From: JBPOFY01 sp051252415
GTDB taxonomy: Bacteria > Verrucomicrobiota > Verrucomicrobiia > Opitutales > Coraliomargaritaceae
Assembly: GCA_051252415.1 (NCBI GenBank)
Contig: JBPOGA010000009.1
Location: forward strand, 1 to 64,000
Reading direction: 5' to 3'
DNA: 64,000 bases
In this document: positions 50,504 to 62,287 of the stretch, piece after piece
Numbering within the stretch: position 1 is the stretch's first letter
Layout: the number at the start of each line of letters is the position of its first letter
The notes under the pieces: model-generated
What the model was told of the DNA's origin: nothing
Database searches by the model: none
Seen by the model: only the letters and a program-made list of their open reading frames with translations
Program-made: the position numbers and the translations under genes

Positions 50504-51802
50504 ATGATTTGGTTTTATCGGCTACTTTACCTGCCGGGCTTATTGGTTGCCCTGCCCTACTACATCCTACGGATGTGGCGTCGCGGCGGATATCGTAAAG
50601 ACTTTCAACATCGCTTCGGTCGCTTTCGTCGAATTCCACCTACCTCTCCTCACAAGAAACGTATTTGGCTACAAGCAGTCAGTGTCGGCGAAGTGCTCGC
50701 TATTGGCCCACTCATTGATGCACTCACTAAGGACGAGACCACTGAAATTGTGCTCACGACCACGACCAGCACTGGTTACGCTGAAGCACGCAAACGTTAC
50801 TCAGATAAGACGCTTTCTATCGGCATCTTCCCTCTAGATTTCTGGATCTTTTCACGCACAGCATGGAAGCGTATACAGCCAGACGCGCTGATTCTAACTG
50901 AGAGTGAACTCTGGCCCGAGCATTTACACCAGGCGAAATGCCGAAACATTCCAGCATACCTCGTTAATGCTCGAATTTCAGATCGCAGTTTTCAACGCTA
51001 CCAAAAAGTGCCCAACATCGCAGCGCGTATGCTGCGTAAATTCGATGCGATATTTGCCGCTAGTAAGCTCGATCAACAACGTTTGATAGAGCTAGGTGCT
51101 GAGACTGAATGCGTACAAATGTATGGCAGCTTAAAATTCGATGTTTCAATACCGGAGGTCATCGCACCTAATGACCGTGACTCGCTTCGCGCAGAACTCG
51201 GATTTACTACGAATGGTGAAAGTCCTGTTTTTGTGCTATTAGGCTCTTCTACATGGCCTGGCGAAGAAGCCGCACTTTTAGACGTCCAGAACAAACTCTT
51301 AGCGCGAAATATTGATTGCCGCTTGCTACTAGTTCCAAGGCACGCAGAACGTGGCCCTGAGCTCGTCAAGTTGCTTGCGGAGCAATCTCACTCCTGGCAC
51401 CAGCGTTCACAGGGCGAAGCCCTCACAGGGTCGATCCAAATTCATCTGGCGGACACGACTGGTGAGCTGACACGCCTTAGCCAGGCGGCAGATCTTGCTT
51501 TTATTGGCAAAAGCCTTCCCCCGCATCATCAGGGGCAGACTCCGATTGAAGCCGCCGGACTCGGTATTCCTGTAATTATGGGTGCTCAGATGAGCAATTT
51601 TAAAGATGTCAGTAAGTCACTCGTGCAAGCCGGTGCCGCTCAGAAAGTCACAAATGTAGAGGAACTATCGACCGTCGTGATGCAATTAGCTGAAAACTCT
51701 CCAAAATGCATCGAAATGAGCCTCGCGGGTCGCCAATGGCATGCTTCCAATCGTGGTAGTAGTCAACGGATTGCAGACGCCATTATAGCTCATTTGAACT
51801 AA
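50504..51802 (+). CDS. waaA: 3-deoxy-D-manno-octulosonic acid (KDO) transferase
   Basis: A 432-residue WaaA/KdtA, which adds KDO from CMP-KDO to lipid IVA in the inner membrane. The N-terminus MIWFYRLLYLPGLLVAL is the membrane-association helix, the catalytic Glu63 is in QAVSVGEVLAIGPLI, then LTTTTSTGY, ILTESELWPE, and the second domain has HAERGPELVKLL, IGKSLPPHHQGQTPIEAAGLGIPVI (read in pieces). This shows that the cell makes LPS. The gene stands alone, about 94 bp from the divergent membrane hydrolase. Confidence 0.95.
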   Translation: MIWFYRLLYLPGLLVALPYYILRMWRRGGYRKDFQHRFGRFRRIPPTSPHKKRIWLQAVSVGEVLAIGPLIDALTKDETTEIVLTTTTSTGYAEARKRYSDKTLSIGIFPLDFWIFSRTAWKRIQPDALILTESELWPEHLHQAKCRNIPAYLVNARISDRSFQRYQKVPNIAARMLRKFDAIFAASKLDQQRLIELGAETECVQMYGSLKFDVSIPEVIAPNDRDSLRAELGFTTNGESPVFVLLGSSTWPGEEAALLDVQNKLLARNIDCRLLLVPRHAERGPELVKLLAEQSHSWHQRSQGEALTGSIQIHLADTTGELTRLSQAADLAFIGKSLPPHHQGQTPIEAAGLGIPVIMGAQMSNFKDVSKSLVQAGAAQKVTNVEELSTVVMQLAENSPKCIEMSLAGRQWHASNRGSSQRIADAIIAHLN

Positions 51803-52023
51803 TAATTTTGGCTATATCTTGACCGTATATTAGCTCTAAAACGGTCAAACAAAGAACACTCGATGAAATCAGTAAATTGGCACATTGATAACGCATTTTA
51901 AGGAAGTTCAAATAGCCCACCATCTCAGTATAGGAAAGACATTACGAAGACCACGTAAAAACTGCACACCGGGGGTAGTTTTTAGTGGTAGGAATGTCGC
52001 TTATAGCATATTCCTTTCTGCTT

Positions 52024-54576
52024 ATGTCAGAACAAGATAAGCCAGAAGATTTAGAACCTACCAAAGCTCGAAAAGACGTAGCAAACGACGCCCCTGAAGA
52101 CGTATATGACTCGTCAAAAATTCAGAAGCTCGAAGGCCTGGAAGGTGTCCGAAAACGCCCCGATATGTATATCGGCGACACCAACGAGCGTGGTCTCCAC
52201 CACTGTGTGTTTGAAATCGTTGATAATTCGATTGATGAAGCCCTCGCAGGCTACTGCTCTCAGATCACTGTGAGCATCCACAACGACGGTTCTTGCTCCG
52301 TTGAGGACGATGGTCGCGGTATACCAGTCGATATCCACCCTAAATACAACATCCCTGCCCTTGAGTTGGTGATGACCAACCTCCACGCAGGTGGTAAGTT
52401 CGGTAAAGGTGCCTACCAAGTTTCTGGCGGTCTCCATGGTGTGGGCGCGAAGTGCGTGAATGCAGTTTCCGAGTGGTTCGAAGTAGAAGTTCGCCGCGAT
52501 GGAAAAGTTCACAAGATGGAGTTCTCGCGCGGTATCACGCAAAAGAAGATGAAAATCATCGGTGAGACCAAGCGTAATGGCACACGTATCGCCTTCTCTC
52601 CGGATCCCCAGATCTTCCTGACGACGCGTGAGTTTAAATTCGAGCTCCTTTCAAAACGTCTACGTGAACTCGCGTTCCTAAATCCAGGAATCAAGATCGT
52701 ATTTGTCGACGAACGCATCAATAAAACGGTGTCCTACATATTCAAGGACGGCATCGCAGAATACGTCGCCTTCTTGAATGAGAACAAAAACGTCATTCAC
52801 GAAAAGCCGATCAGTTTCCACGGTGAAGCGCCGACACCAAACCCTGATTTGGATGCCAACATTGTTGTCGATATTGCGATGCAATACAACGACAGCTACA
52901 GCGATCAAATTTACGCATATGCCAATTCGATTCACAATTTCGAAGGGGGCACACACCTCACAGGTTTTCGCACGGCACTGACTCGTGTTATCAACAACTA
53001 CGCAAAACAAAACAATCTCATCAAAGAGAAAGACCCTAGCCTTAGTGGTGATGACACCCGCGAAGGATTGACAGCAGTTGTTTCAGTTAAAGTTCCGGAA
53101 CCACGTTTCGAAGGCCAAACGAAGACCAAACTCTCCAATGGAGAAGTCGACGGTATCGTGCAAAAGATCACGGGTGAAGAATTGAAGTTCTACTTCGAGA
53201 CAAACCCACACATCGCGAAAGCACTGATCGAAAAGTGCCTACATGCTGCTCGTGCTCGTGAAGCTGCTCGTAAGGCTCGCGAAACCGTCCGTAAAGGTGC
53301 TCTCTCTGGCGGCGGCCTGCCTGGCAAGCTAGCGGACTGTTCTTCTAAAGATCCTGCCGTTTCTGAGCTCTACATTGTGGAAGGTGACTCTGCGGGTGGT
53401 TCCGCGAAGCAAGGTCGCGACCGTGCGACACAAGCAATCCTTCCCATTCGTGGTAAATTGCTCAACGTTGAGAAAGCACGCCTTGATAAGGTGCTGAACA
53501 ATAACGAAATTCGTAGCCTTATCACCGCACTTGGCACCGGCATTGGGGACCATGAAGGCGATGGCGCATTTGATGCATCCAAAGCGCGTTACCATAAGAT
53601 CATCTTGATGACCGATGCTGACGTCGATGGCGCACATATTTGCACGCTACTGTTGACGTTTATTTTCCGTCAAATGAAAGGGCTCATTGAGGCTGGTTAC
53701 GTTTACATCGCACAACCGCCGCTGTATAAGATTAAACGTAAGCGCCGCGAGCAATACATCGATAACGATGCGCAGCTTAACCGAATCTTGCTTGAGCTTG
53801 GCACCGAAGACGTCGACCTCGTTCGCCTCCGCGACAATAAAGACCTTGAAGGCACGACTATTGATAAAATCGTCGAAATTCTTTCACGCCTTGAAATGGT
53901 CGGTCGCGGTGTCACTCGTTACGGATGCACATTCGCTGAATACCTCGACCAACACGACAAGGATACGCAGGCACTCCCTCGTTACATTGTTCGTATTCGC
54001 ACAGGTAACGTTGAAAAATTCCGTTTCTTAATTGGAGATGATGAGCGCTCTAAGTTCCATGCAGAATTTGGACTCGGCGATGCTGATTTTGAAGACACCT
54101 TACTTCGTGAGGTTGAAACTGAGGATGGTCAGCGCGTCCAACAACGCATCTCACTTCATGAAATCTTCGAATCCACCGAAATGACCAAGCTCCTCCGCGA
54201 GCTCTCTGGCACAGGAATGGATGTGAACAAATTCACAAGATCCGAAGAGCCTCGTTACCAACTTATCGAGAATAAGGGAGACGAAAAGAAGGAGAACATC
54301 ATCGAGCTCCACTCGATCATCGAGCTGATTGAAAACATCCGCTTAATCGGCCGCCGTGGTTTGAGTATCCAACGATACAAGGGACTGGGGGAAATGAACC
54401 CGAAACAACTCTACGAAACCACTATGGATCCGAAGACTCGTAACCTGCTAAAGGTCAACATCGCCGACGCCGCTGTAGCAGATGGCGTCTTCTCCATGCT
54501 CATGGGTGAAGATGTTCCAAGCCGCCGTGCCTTTATCGAGGACAATGCGTTAAACGTCTCACACCTAGACGTCTAA
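52024..54576 (+). CDS. gyrB: DNA gyrase subunit B
   Basis: An 850-residue GyrB. The GHKL ATPase domain has VRKRPDMYIGDT, EIVDNSIDEALAG, VEDDGRGIPVD and GGLHGVGAKCVNA; the TOPRIM domain has YIVEGDSAGGSAKQGRDR, MTDADVDGAHI, and the end has RYKGLGEMNPKQLYETTMDP. A long insertion in the TOPRIM region (about 570-740) gives the large size usual in Gram-negatives. The ATG at 52024 is used; the frame opens 13 codons upstream with a hydrophobic non-family sequence. gyrA follows at 128 bp, so gyrBA are probably co-transcribed, away from any dnaA or oriC in this window. Confidence 0.97.
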   Translation: MSEQDKPEDLEPTKARKDVANDAPEDVYDSSKIQKLEGLEGVRKRPDMYIGDTNERGLHHCVFEIVDNSIDEALAGYCSQITVSIHNDGSCSVEDDGRGIPVDIHPKYNIPALELVMTNLHAGGKFGKGAYQVSGGLHGVGAKCVNAVSEWFEVEVRRDGKVHKMEFSRGITQKKMKIIGETKRNGTRIAFSPDPQIFLTTREFKFELLSKRLRELAFLNPGIKIVFVDERINKTVSYIFKDGIAEYVAFLNENKNVIHEKPISFHGEAPTPNPDLDANIVVDIAMQYNDSYSDQIYAYANSIHNFEGGTHLTGFRTALTRVINNYAKQNNLIKEKDPSLSGDDTREGLTAVVSVKVPEPRFEGQTKTKLSNGEVDGIVQKITGEELKFYFETNPHIAKALIEKCLHAARAREAARKARETVRKGALSGGGLPGKLADCSSKDPAVSELYIVEGDSAGGSAKQGRDRATQAILPIRGKLLNVEKARLDKVLNNNEIRSLITALGTGIGDHEGDGAFDASKARYHKIILMTDADVDGAHICTLLLTFIFRQMKGLIEAGYVYIAQPPLYKIKRKRREQYIDNDAQLNRILLELGTEDVDLVRLRDNKDLEGTTIDKIVEILSRLEMVGRGVTRYGCTFAEYLDQHDKDTQALPRYIVRIRTGNVEKFRFLIGDDERSKFHAEFGLGDADFEDTLLREVETEDGQRVQQRISLHEIFESTEMTKLLRELSGTGMDVNKFTRSEEPRYQLIENKGDEKKENIIELHSIIELIENIRLIGRRGLSIQRYKGLGEMNPKQLYETTMDPKTRNLLKVNIADAAVADGVFSMLMGEDVPSRRAFIEDNALNVSHLDV

Positions 54577-54586
54577 TATAGAAATA

Positions 54587-54663
54587 ATTACGAATTCAAA
54601 ATTAAGAACTAAAAATATGACGATACGAAAACAGGAAACAGATCAAGCATCCTAATTCGTAAT
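54587..54663. repeat. AT-rich inverted repeat between gyrB and gyrA
   Basis: ATTACGAATT (54587-54596) recurs inverted at 54654-54663, in an AT-rich stretch with similar phrases (aattaagaac, tttttaattc). The 57-bp interval could make a weak cruciform or be a degraded small element. No gene or clear terminator is visible. Confidence 0.45.
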
Positions 54664-54704
54664 ATCTAATTTTTAATTCTTTTTAAACACAGTTTAAAAA
54701 TAAT

Positions 54705-57218
<2,514 letters not shown>

Positions 57219-57244
57219 TCCTCGGAAGCAACTATTCTAAATAC

Positions 57245-57273
57245 AAAAGGCCGCTCAACTGAGCGGCCTTTTT
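57245..57273 (+). terminator. Terminator of gyrBA
   Basis: A stem aaaaggccgctc / gagcggcctttt with a 4-nt loop (aact) and T run, 27 bp after the gyrA stop. Strong intrinsic terminator. Confidence 0.9.
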
Positions 57274-57330
57274 CATTTCACTACATCTAATAGCAATTGA
57301 CCCTAGTCATATAAAAACTAGACACACCCC

Positions 57331-58215
57331 ATGCGTATTATCAGTAGCATTATCTCCCTCCTCTTTCTCGTTATAATCATGTCTGGAGGCATAATGTATA
57401 CGTTTAATCAAACAAAGGTTTATCAGGCTCAGGGAATGCTCGAGATCCTGCATGCACCCAAAGCACCCTATGCGAGTATTGATGATTTAATCCCAGAATT
57501 AGAAATCACAGGTGCCAGCCAGCATTCAGTAGATTCCGATGATGTGGAGTCATTGCAAACTCAACTAAATACATTTCGCAGCAATACGATACTCCAGGGC
57601 GTTGAACAACGACTACAAGGTGAGATGAGGAATCGCTTCATGGCACCTTATGCAGGTGCCATGGATTTTACTGGGCCTTTGAGCCCTCTTGAAGTGCTTG
57701 AGGCAAACCGTAAAATTGAGCAAAAAGACAAGACGAATATATTCATAGTTTCTTACAAACATCCAGATCCGGTTATAGCAGCTGAGATTGCGAATTTGTT
57801 CTTAAAAGAATTCATTAATTATTACTTAAAAAGCGAAATCGATGGATACATGAAGCTCGTAGAGGATCTACGCATTCGAACAAACTTACTTGATAAGTTG
57901 ATTGATCGATCCGCTGTTGGTTTAGAAAAGTTAAAGCAAGATTCATCAACGACAACAATTGACCTCCAGAAAGCGGAACAAGAGTTAACTGCTCAAATGG
58001 CTTTCAGATCCAAACTCTACGCAGCATCACTTGAAGCCAAAACTCGTATCAATTTGGCAAATCCTCACGCACGCATTATCGACCCAGCATTTCCACCACT
58101 CATGCATCATAGCCCGAACGTCAGCAAGCAACTCGGCTACACCTTATTTGCTGCACTCGCATTCAGCACCCTAAGCTTCCTTTTACTAAACGCGATTATT
58201 CCTTCGAAGGATTAA
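57331..58215 (+). CDS. Wzz-like polysaccharide chain-length/co-polymerase protein
   Basis: A 294-residue inner-membrane protein of the Wzz type. One hydrophobic helix is near the N-terminus (about 4-24, IISLLFLVIIMSGGIMYTF) and one at the C-terminus (about 268-288); in between is a periplasmic helical domain with coiled coil (LRIRTNLLDKLIDRSAVGLEKLKQD) and a Wzz-like first strand region (VYQAQGMLEILHAP) and a family-like ISYKHPDP-type phrase (FIVSYKHPDPVIAAEIANLF). The second-helix run-in RIIDPAFPPLMHHSPN is typical. No tyrosine kinase domain is attached. No polysaccharide genes are next to it. Confidence 0.82.
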   Translation: MRIISSIISLLFLVIIMSGGIMYTFNQTKVYQAQGMLEILHAPKAPYASIDDLIPELEITGASQHSVDSDDVESLQTQLNTFRSNTILQGVEQRLQGEMRNRFMAPYAGAMDFTGPLSPLEVLEANRKIEQKDKTNIFIVSYKHPDPVIAAEIANLFLKEFINYYLKSEIDGYMKLVEDLRIRTNLLDKLIDRSAVGLEKLKQDSSTTTIDLQKAEQELTAQMAFRSKLYAASLEAKTRINLANPHARIIDPAFPPLMHHSPNVSKQLGYTLFAALAFSTLSFLLLNAIIPSKD

Positions 58216-58218
58216 AGA

Positions 58219-58419
58219 CTACTTACTACGTGAGTTAAGTAGTAATGCTTGAAAAGCTTGATCGACATTTTGTGGACCTTTGCGAATACGAGAGAATCCG
58301 AATTTCGCAGCTCGGTTACGTAGTCCGCGCCCTGCCATACTCACACGTCTCGACCCAACCAAATGACGAAAATAAGCGATTGGGCGGATTTTGGCTGTGG
58401 TAAAGGATACGTTTTTCAT
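58219..58419 (-). CDS. Small basic hypothetical protein
   Basis: A 66-residue frame, rich in Arg and Lys (SRRVSMAGRGLRNRAAKFGF, then SRIRKGPQNVDQAFQALLL). It is convergent with the Wzz-like gene, ending 4 bp from its stop. I see no recognisable family and no Shine-Dalgarno, so it may be a chance frame. The tidy position right after the Wzz gene and an amphipathic C-terminus keep it as a candidate. Confidence 0.3.
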   Translation of the reverse strand: MKNVSFTTAKIRPIAYFRHLVGSRRVSMAGRGLRNRAAKFGFSRIRKGPQNVDQAFQALLLNSRSK

Positions 58420-58572
58420 GAGGATAAGTATCTATTTCAAAAACGTGATATCCATTAAATTCAGTCGTTAAAATACCCTTTTACAGATTGATAACAAAGC
58501 CAGTGAACGAATTCACACTACGAACAGGGTGTGATTAAAAGCGCGGGGTAAAAACAATAGTATCCTGAAATT

Positions 58573-58700
58573 GGGAGCGTCGGCCACCGTGCCAACACCC
58601 GTATTGTAGGCGCGGTTCATCGCAGATGCGGACACCCATCTACGCTCTGCGAGCTACGCTGGACACTGCGAAGATCCGCGCTTTCGCCTCCTGAGTGACC
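58573..58700 (+). repeat. Dispersed intergenic repeat, second family, copy 2
   Basis: Most of the 311-bp gene-free stretch 58420-58730. The first 64 bp match the reverse complement of 39301-39362. The following part, through 'ctacgctctgcgagctacgctgg' (in pieces) to 'gatccgcgctttcg', contains short self-complementary phrases, and 'gggagcgtc' and 'tgcggacac' are shared with 30402-30465. The rest of the stretch (58420-58572) shows nothing recognisable. Confidence 0.7.
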
Positions 58701-58730
58701 CCACACCTATAATCACACCCCTACGAATAC

Positions 58731-61076
58731 CTACGAGAAATCGAACTTCACTTCAACCCCGATAAGCTTCAGTTTGGCGTCGAAGTCATTGCCAGCCTTA
58801 GACTTAAATCCTTTCAATGTATCTGAATAGCCTTGGTCCAACACCTGTTTTGCTTCGGCCTCGGAGATCTCGCGCTGCGCCATTGTTTTCCAGATCACAA
58901 ATTTACAACCATTGCGCCAATTCGAGCAACCGTATGCCTTATTGCCATTGATCACATCGCCCCCACAAACAGGGCAGACCCCCAATGCTTGGTCATTTTC
59001 AGAGCTCTTTTCGACCTGCGCTTCTTCAAAGCTCAACTTGCCTTTCTTATCTAGTAGAATCGTCGCAAAGAGCTGCTGCCCTTTCAATGAAAGTGGGTGC
59101 GGTGTGAGACTGCGCTTATGCGAAAGCACTTCACGAGCTAGCGCTGGTGCGATCGATAGCCCTTGGTATTGAGCCGGCAGGACAAACTTACAGCCCTGCT
59201 TCCACTCCGAACAACCATACGCCGACTTACCTTTCATCACCGGCGCATTACAAATGGGGCAGGGTCCGAGACTACTTAAGTCGATCGTCTTCTCGGCAGT
59301 GCACTCTAGAATCTCGCGTGTGTAATCAGCGACCTCTGACATGAATTGCGCAGGATCATATTCACCACGCTCGACTTGCTTAAGACGAAACTCCCAATCG
59401 CCAGTCAACTCTGGCGACTTTAAGCGCTCGTCTTGAATCAACGAAATCAATGCACGACCTGACTCGGTGCTGACAAGCCCCTTCCCTTTACGTTCTACGT
59501 AGGTGCGCTGGATCAAGACTTCGATGATCGAAGCACGTGTTGCAGGTGTGCCCACTCCCTTATCTTTCAAGGCTTCCTTTAAGTCTTCATCTTCAACGAT
59601 CTTACCCGCCGTTTCCATAAGCTGCAGTAAGCTAGCCTCGTTGAAACGCTTTGGTGCAGATGTCTTGAACTGTGGCAAATCTGGTTCATGCGGGTTGCTT
59701 TCGCCTTCTTGGAAGTCAGGTAACTCTTGAGCACCTTCGGCATCGTCAGATGTATCTCCACTGTCTTTGCTATCAGCTTTCGGCTCTTTCGGATAGAGTG
59801 CTTGCCATCCAGCATCAATAAGCACCTTGCCACGAGCACGGAAAAGTTCTTCCGCTACTACAGCTTCAACTACTGTTACTGCCTTTATACATGGCGGATA
59901 AAATACCGCGATCAAACGCGTCACGACTGCATCGTATAACTTAGCATCATCGCCACTTAAACGTTCGCCCAGAATCTCAGTAGGAATGATGGCATGGTGA
60001 TCAGACACCTTCTTGTCGTCTACGATACGTTTAGTGAACTTTAGCTTTCCTGTATCTATCGGCTCAAGCTCATCAGGCTTCATCCGTCGCAACTCTTCTA
60101 AAAGCGGCGCAATAGTCGGCTTGATATCTGAACTGAGATAACGGCTGTCCGTTCGTGGATAAGTAAGGTGCTTACTTTCGTAGAGATTCTGCGCAATCTT
60201 CAGCGTCTGGTCTGCGGTAAAACCGTAGCGCTTATTCATATCCTGCTGTAGTGAGGTCAGGTCATAAAGTTGTGGCGGATTTGCTTTCTCGTTTTTCTTA
60301 GTAACCGATTGAACGACTAACTCGTGGCCCGTAATTTTCTCGATAATTACCTCGGCCTTACTCTTATCTGCAAATTTCCCTTCGGTATGCTTGAACTTTG
60401 CACCACGACAGAGGGTGTGCACCTCCCAGAAATCATTGGGTTTAAAATATTCAATGTCTATATCTCGATTTACGATCATAGCGAGAATCGGAGTTTGCAC
60501 ACGCCCAAGGCTCAGCAGCAAATTACGCTGCCCATACTCAACAGTAAAGAAACGCGTCGCATTCAAACCAACAATCCAGTCGGCCTCGCTACGGCATTTC
60601 GCAGCAGCATAGAGATTGTCATACTCGCTACTGGACTCGAGCGCCTTAAAGCCTTTTGCGATCGCAGACTCAGTCAGCGAGCTAATCCATAGTCGTTTAC
60701 ACAGTTTCGATTCACAATTCGTCCATGTTAAAATATAACGAAAAATCAACTCTCCTTCACGACCCGCGTCTGTCGCACAGACAATTTCGTCTGCTTCTTC
60801 GAAGAGGCGTTTAATGGTGAGGAGTTGTTCATGAGCCGAACTATCTTTGCGAGTGCGCAACTTGAACTCTGGCGGGATGATCGGTAAATTACTTAAACGC
60901 CATGCCTTCCACTTCGGATTATATTCTTCCGGCTCTTGTAATTCGACCATGTGGCCGAAAGCCCAAGTCACTGTCCATTCGTCGTTCTTTAGAAAGCCCT
61001 TACCTTGGCTAGTCGCGCCTAAGAATTTAGCAATATCTCGTGCGACGGAAGGTTTCTCTGCTAAGACGACTTTCAT
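58731..61076 (-). CDS. topB: DNA topoisomerase III with two C-terminal zinc modules
   Basis: A 781-residue type IA topoisomerase of the TopB class. TOPRIM: MKVVLAEKPSVARDIAKFLG and ATDAGREGELIFR. The active Tyr306 is in LTYPRTDSRYLSS, after LYDLTSLQQDMNKRYG. Longer than E. coli TopB (about 650) because of an acidic Ser-rich linker near 440-470 and two Cys-rich repeats at the end (CPICNAPVMKGKSAYGCSEW..GCKF, CPVCGGDVINGNKAYGCSNW..GCKF), each with a four-cysteine zinc site as in topoisomerase C-terminal modules. It follows the zinc-ribbon gene by 35 bp on the same strand. Confidence 0.95.
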   Translation of the reverse strand: MKVVLAEKPSVARDIAKFLGATSQGKGFLKNDEWTVTWAFGHMVELQEPEEYNPKWKAWRLSNLPIIPPEFKLRTRKDSSAHEQLLTIKRLFEEADEIVCATDAGREGELIFRYILTWTNCESKLCKRLWISSLTESAIAKGFKALESSSEYDNLYAAAKCRSEADWIVGLNATRFFTVEYGQRNLLLSLGRVQTPILAMIVNRDIDIEYFKPNDFWEVHTLCRGAKFKHTEGKFADKSKAEVIIEKITGHELVVQSVTKKNEKANPPQLYDLTSLQQDMNKRYGFTADQTLKIAQNLYESKHLTYPRTDSRYLSSDIKPTIAPLLEELRRMKPDELEPIDTGKLKFTKRIVDDKKVSDHHAIIPTEILGERLSGDDAKLYDAVVTRLIAVFYPPCIKAVTVVEAVVAEELFRARGKVLIDAGWQALYPKEPKADSKDSGDTSDDAEGAQELPDFQEGESNPHEPDLPQFKTSAPKRFNEASLLQLMETAGKIVEDEDLKEALKDKGVGTPATRASIIEVLIQRTYVERKGKGLVSTESGRALISLIQDERLKSPELTGDWEFRLKQVERGEYDPAQFMSEVADYTREILECTAEKTIDLSSLGPCPICNAPVMKGKSAYGCSEWKQGCKFVLPAQYQGLSIAPALAREVLSHKRSLTPHPLSLKGQQLFATILLDKKGKLSFEEAQVEKSSENDQALGVCPVCGGDVINGNKAYGCSNWRNGCKFVIWKTMAQREISEAEAKQVLDQGYSDTLKGFKSKAGNDFDAKLKLIGVEVKFDFS

Positions 61077-61111
61077 TAATATTCAGCGACAAATAAATGT
61101 CGTGAAGATTA

Positions 61112-61816
61112 CTAGGCATACACTATACGAGCACATTGATCGCAGAAATGCGGCTCGCCGTGATCAAAGGCAGTCTTGGAGACTTCATTCGACACACGTA
61201 AATGACAACCACCACATTTATGTGCTTCGATAGGTGCAACATAAGGTGGACGTTTGGTCAGATTCTTCACGCGGTCATAATGCTCCAAGAAACTCTCATC
61301 AGCTTGCGAACGGGCTCCTTCGACGGCTGCTTTCGCCTCGTCAATTGATGCGTTCAAATTCGCCTCGCGTTCACTGAGTAGAGCGATCTCCTTTTTCTGA
61401 ATAACGATGCGTTCTTCGATAGTTTTCCGCTCAGCTTCAAAGGCTTCGCGAGTTGTGTCGATTTCGAGCATCAGTTCGATCTCTTTTTCCTCAAGCTGTC
61501 CGATTTCTAATTCGGTCTGCTCGATTTGATGTGTCATCGCTTGATATTCGTCGTTCTTCTTAATCTCCAACTGTTGAGTCCGAAAACGTGCTAAGGCAGC
61601 CTCTTTGCTCTTAACCTCCACATCGAGCTCATGGCGTTGCACTTCTTTTTCTTTCAGTGCGTGGCTAGCTTTTTCGATATTACCCTCCTCTTCAGCGATC
61701 AGCTTTTCAATCGCGGCGCGTTCCAGAGGAAGGCGCGCGAGATCTTGCTCGATCTTTTGCAGCGATGTGTCGCGGTCCTGGACGATTAGAAGCTTTTCGA
61801 TTTGCGGGTCAGACAT
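61112..61816 (-). CDS. Coiled-coil protein with C4 zinc ribbon (COG1579 type)
   Basis: A 234-residue protein. Residues 1-180 form a long antiparallel coiled coil (heptads through AAIEKLIAEEEGNIEKASHAL, LEEKEIELMLEID), with the NDEYQAMTHQIE turn typical of the family. The C-terminus has a C4 zinc ribbon: KCGGCHLRV and FCDQCARIVY. This architecture is the bacterial zf-RING_7/COG1579 family, which includes chlamydial CdsZ; a general role in complex assembly is suspected. It is upstream of topB (35 bp) and divergent from the small TPR gene. Confidence 0.9.
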   Translation of the reverse strand: MSDPQIEKLLIVQDRDTSLQKIEQDLARLPLERAAIEKLIAEEEGNIEKASHALKEKEVQRHELDVEVKSKEAALARFRTQQLEIKKNDEYQAMTHQIEQTELEIGQLEEKEIELMLEIDTTREAFEAERKTIEERIVIQKKEIALLSEREANLNASIDEAKAAVEGARSQADESFLEHYDRVKNLTKRPPYVAPIEAHKCGGCHLRVSNEVSKTAFDHGEPHFCDQCARIVYA

Positions 61817-61877
61817 AAGTGAGAATACTCAACAACACTCAAAACCGACTCGAATACAGAGCAACACTAAAGACACT

Positions 61878-62237
61878 ATGAGCGACACTTCATTACAGGA
61901 TCAAATCGACGATGCCACACTCGACTTCACATTAGGCGAATCTACCACAGCCATTGAAAAGCTGAAGGCTATTGTCGAAGCGCACCCCAATTCCTTCGAA
62001 GCCTGGCATGCGCTTACCGAAGTTTATTTCTCAGAGGCAGATTATGACGCTGCGCTCTCTGCTGGCGAGGCTGCCCATGCGCTTAGTTCCGACGATATAC
62101 ATATTAATACAAGTTTATCCAGAATCTGGATGGAACGTGGCGACAAACCCAAAGCAGAACACTTTGGTGCTCAAGCACGTATGCTCGGGTGGAAGGATGA
62201 ACTCAAATCACCGCCCGAAACAGACAGCATTTCTTAG
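61878..62237 (+). CDS. Small TPR protein
   Basis: A 119-residue protein with about three TPR-like units: LDFTLGESTTAIEKLKAIVEAHP, AWHALTEVYFSEADYDAALSAGEAAH, and TSLSRIWMERGDKPKAEHFGAQARMLG, read here in parts. The ATG at 61878 (MSDTSLQ) is used; the frame continues upstream to 61605, but that part lies antisense to the zinc-ribbon gene. It precedes accA by 50 bp on the same strand. Partner unknown; perhaps a chaperone-like adaptor for accA or neighbours, which is only positional inference. Confidence 0.85.
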   Translation: MSDTSLQDQIDDATLDFTLGESTTAIEKLKAIVEAHPNSFEAWHALTEVYFSEADYDAALSAGEAAHALSSDDIHINTSLSRIWMERGDKPKAEHFGAQARMLGWKDELKSPPETDSIS

Positions 62238-62287
62238 ATATTCGCGGCATTGACAGCCCATAATTGGAACGCCTAAATTACACATAC

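Noticed and set aside
51819..51848. 8-bp inverted repeat (ttgaccgt / acggtcaa) after waaA
   Set aside because: Loop of 14 nt and no T run, so it is not a convincing terminator; too weak for a separate call.
61605..61877. N-terminal extension of the small TPR protein
   Set aside because: Antisense to the zinc-ribbon gene and Ser-rich without pattern; the TPR part begins at the ATG at 61878.
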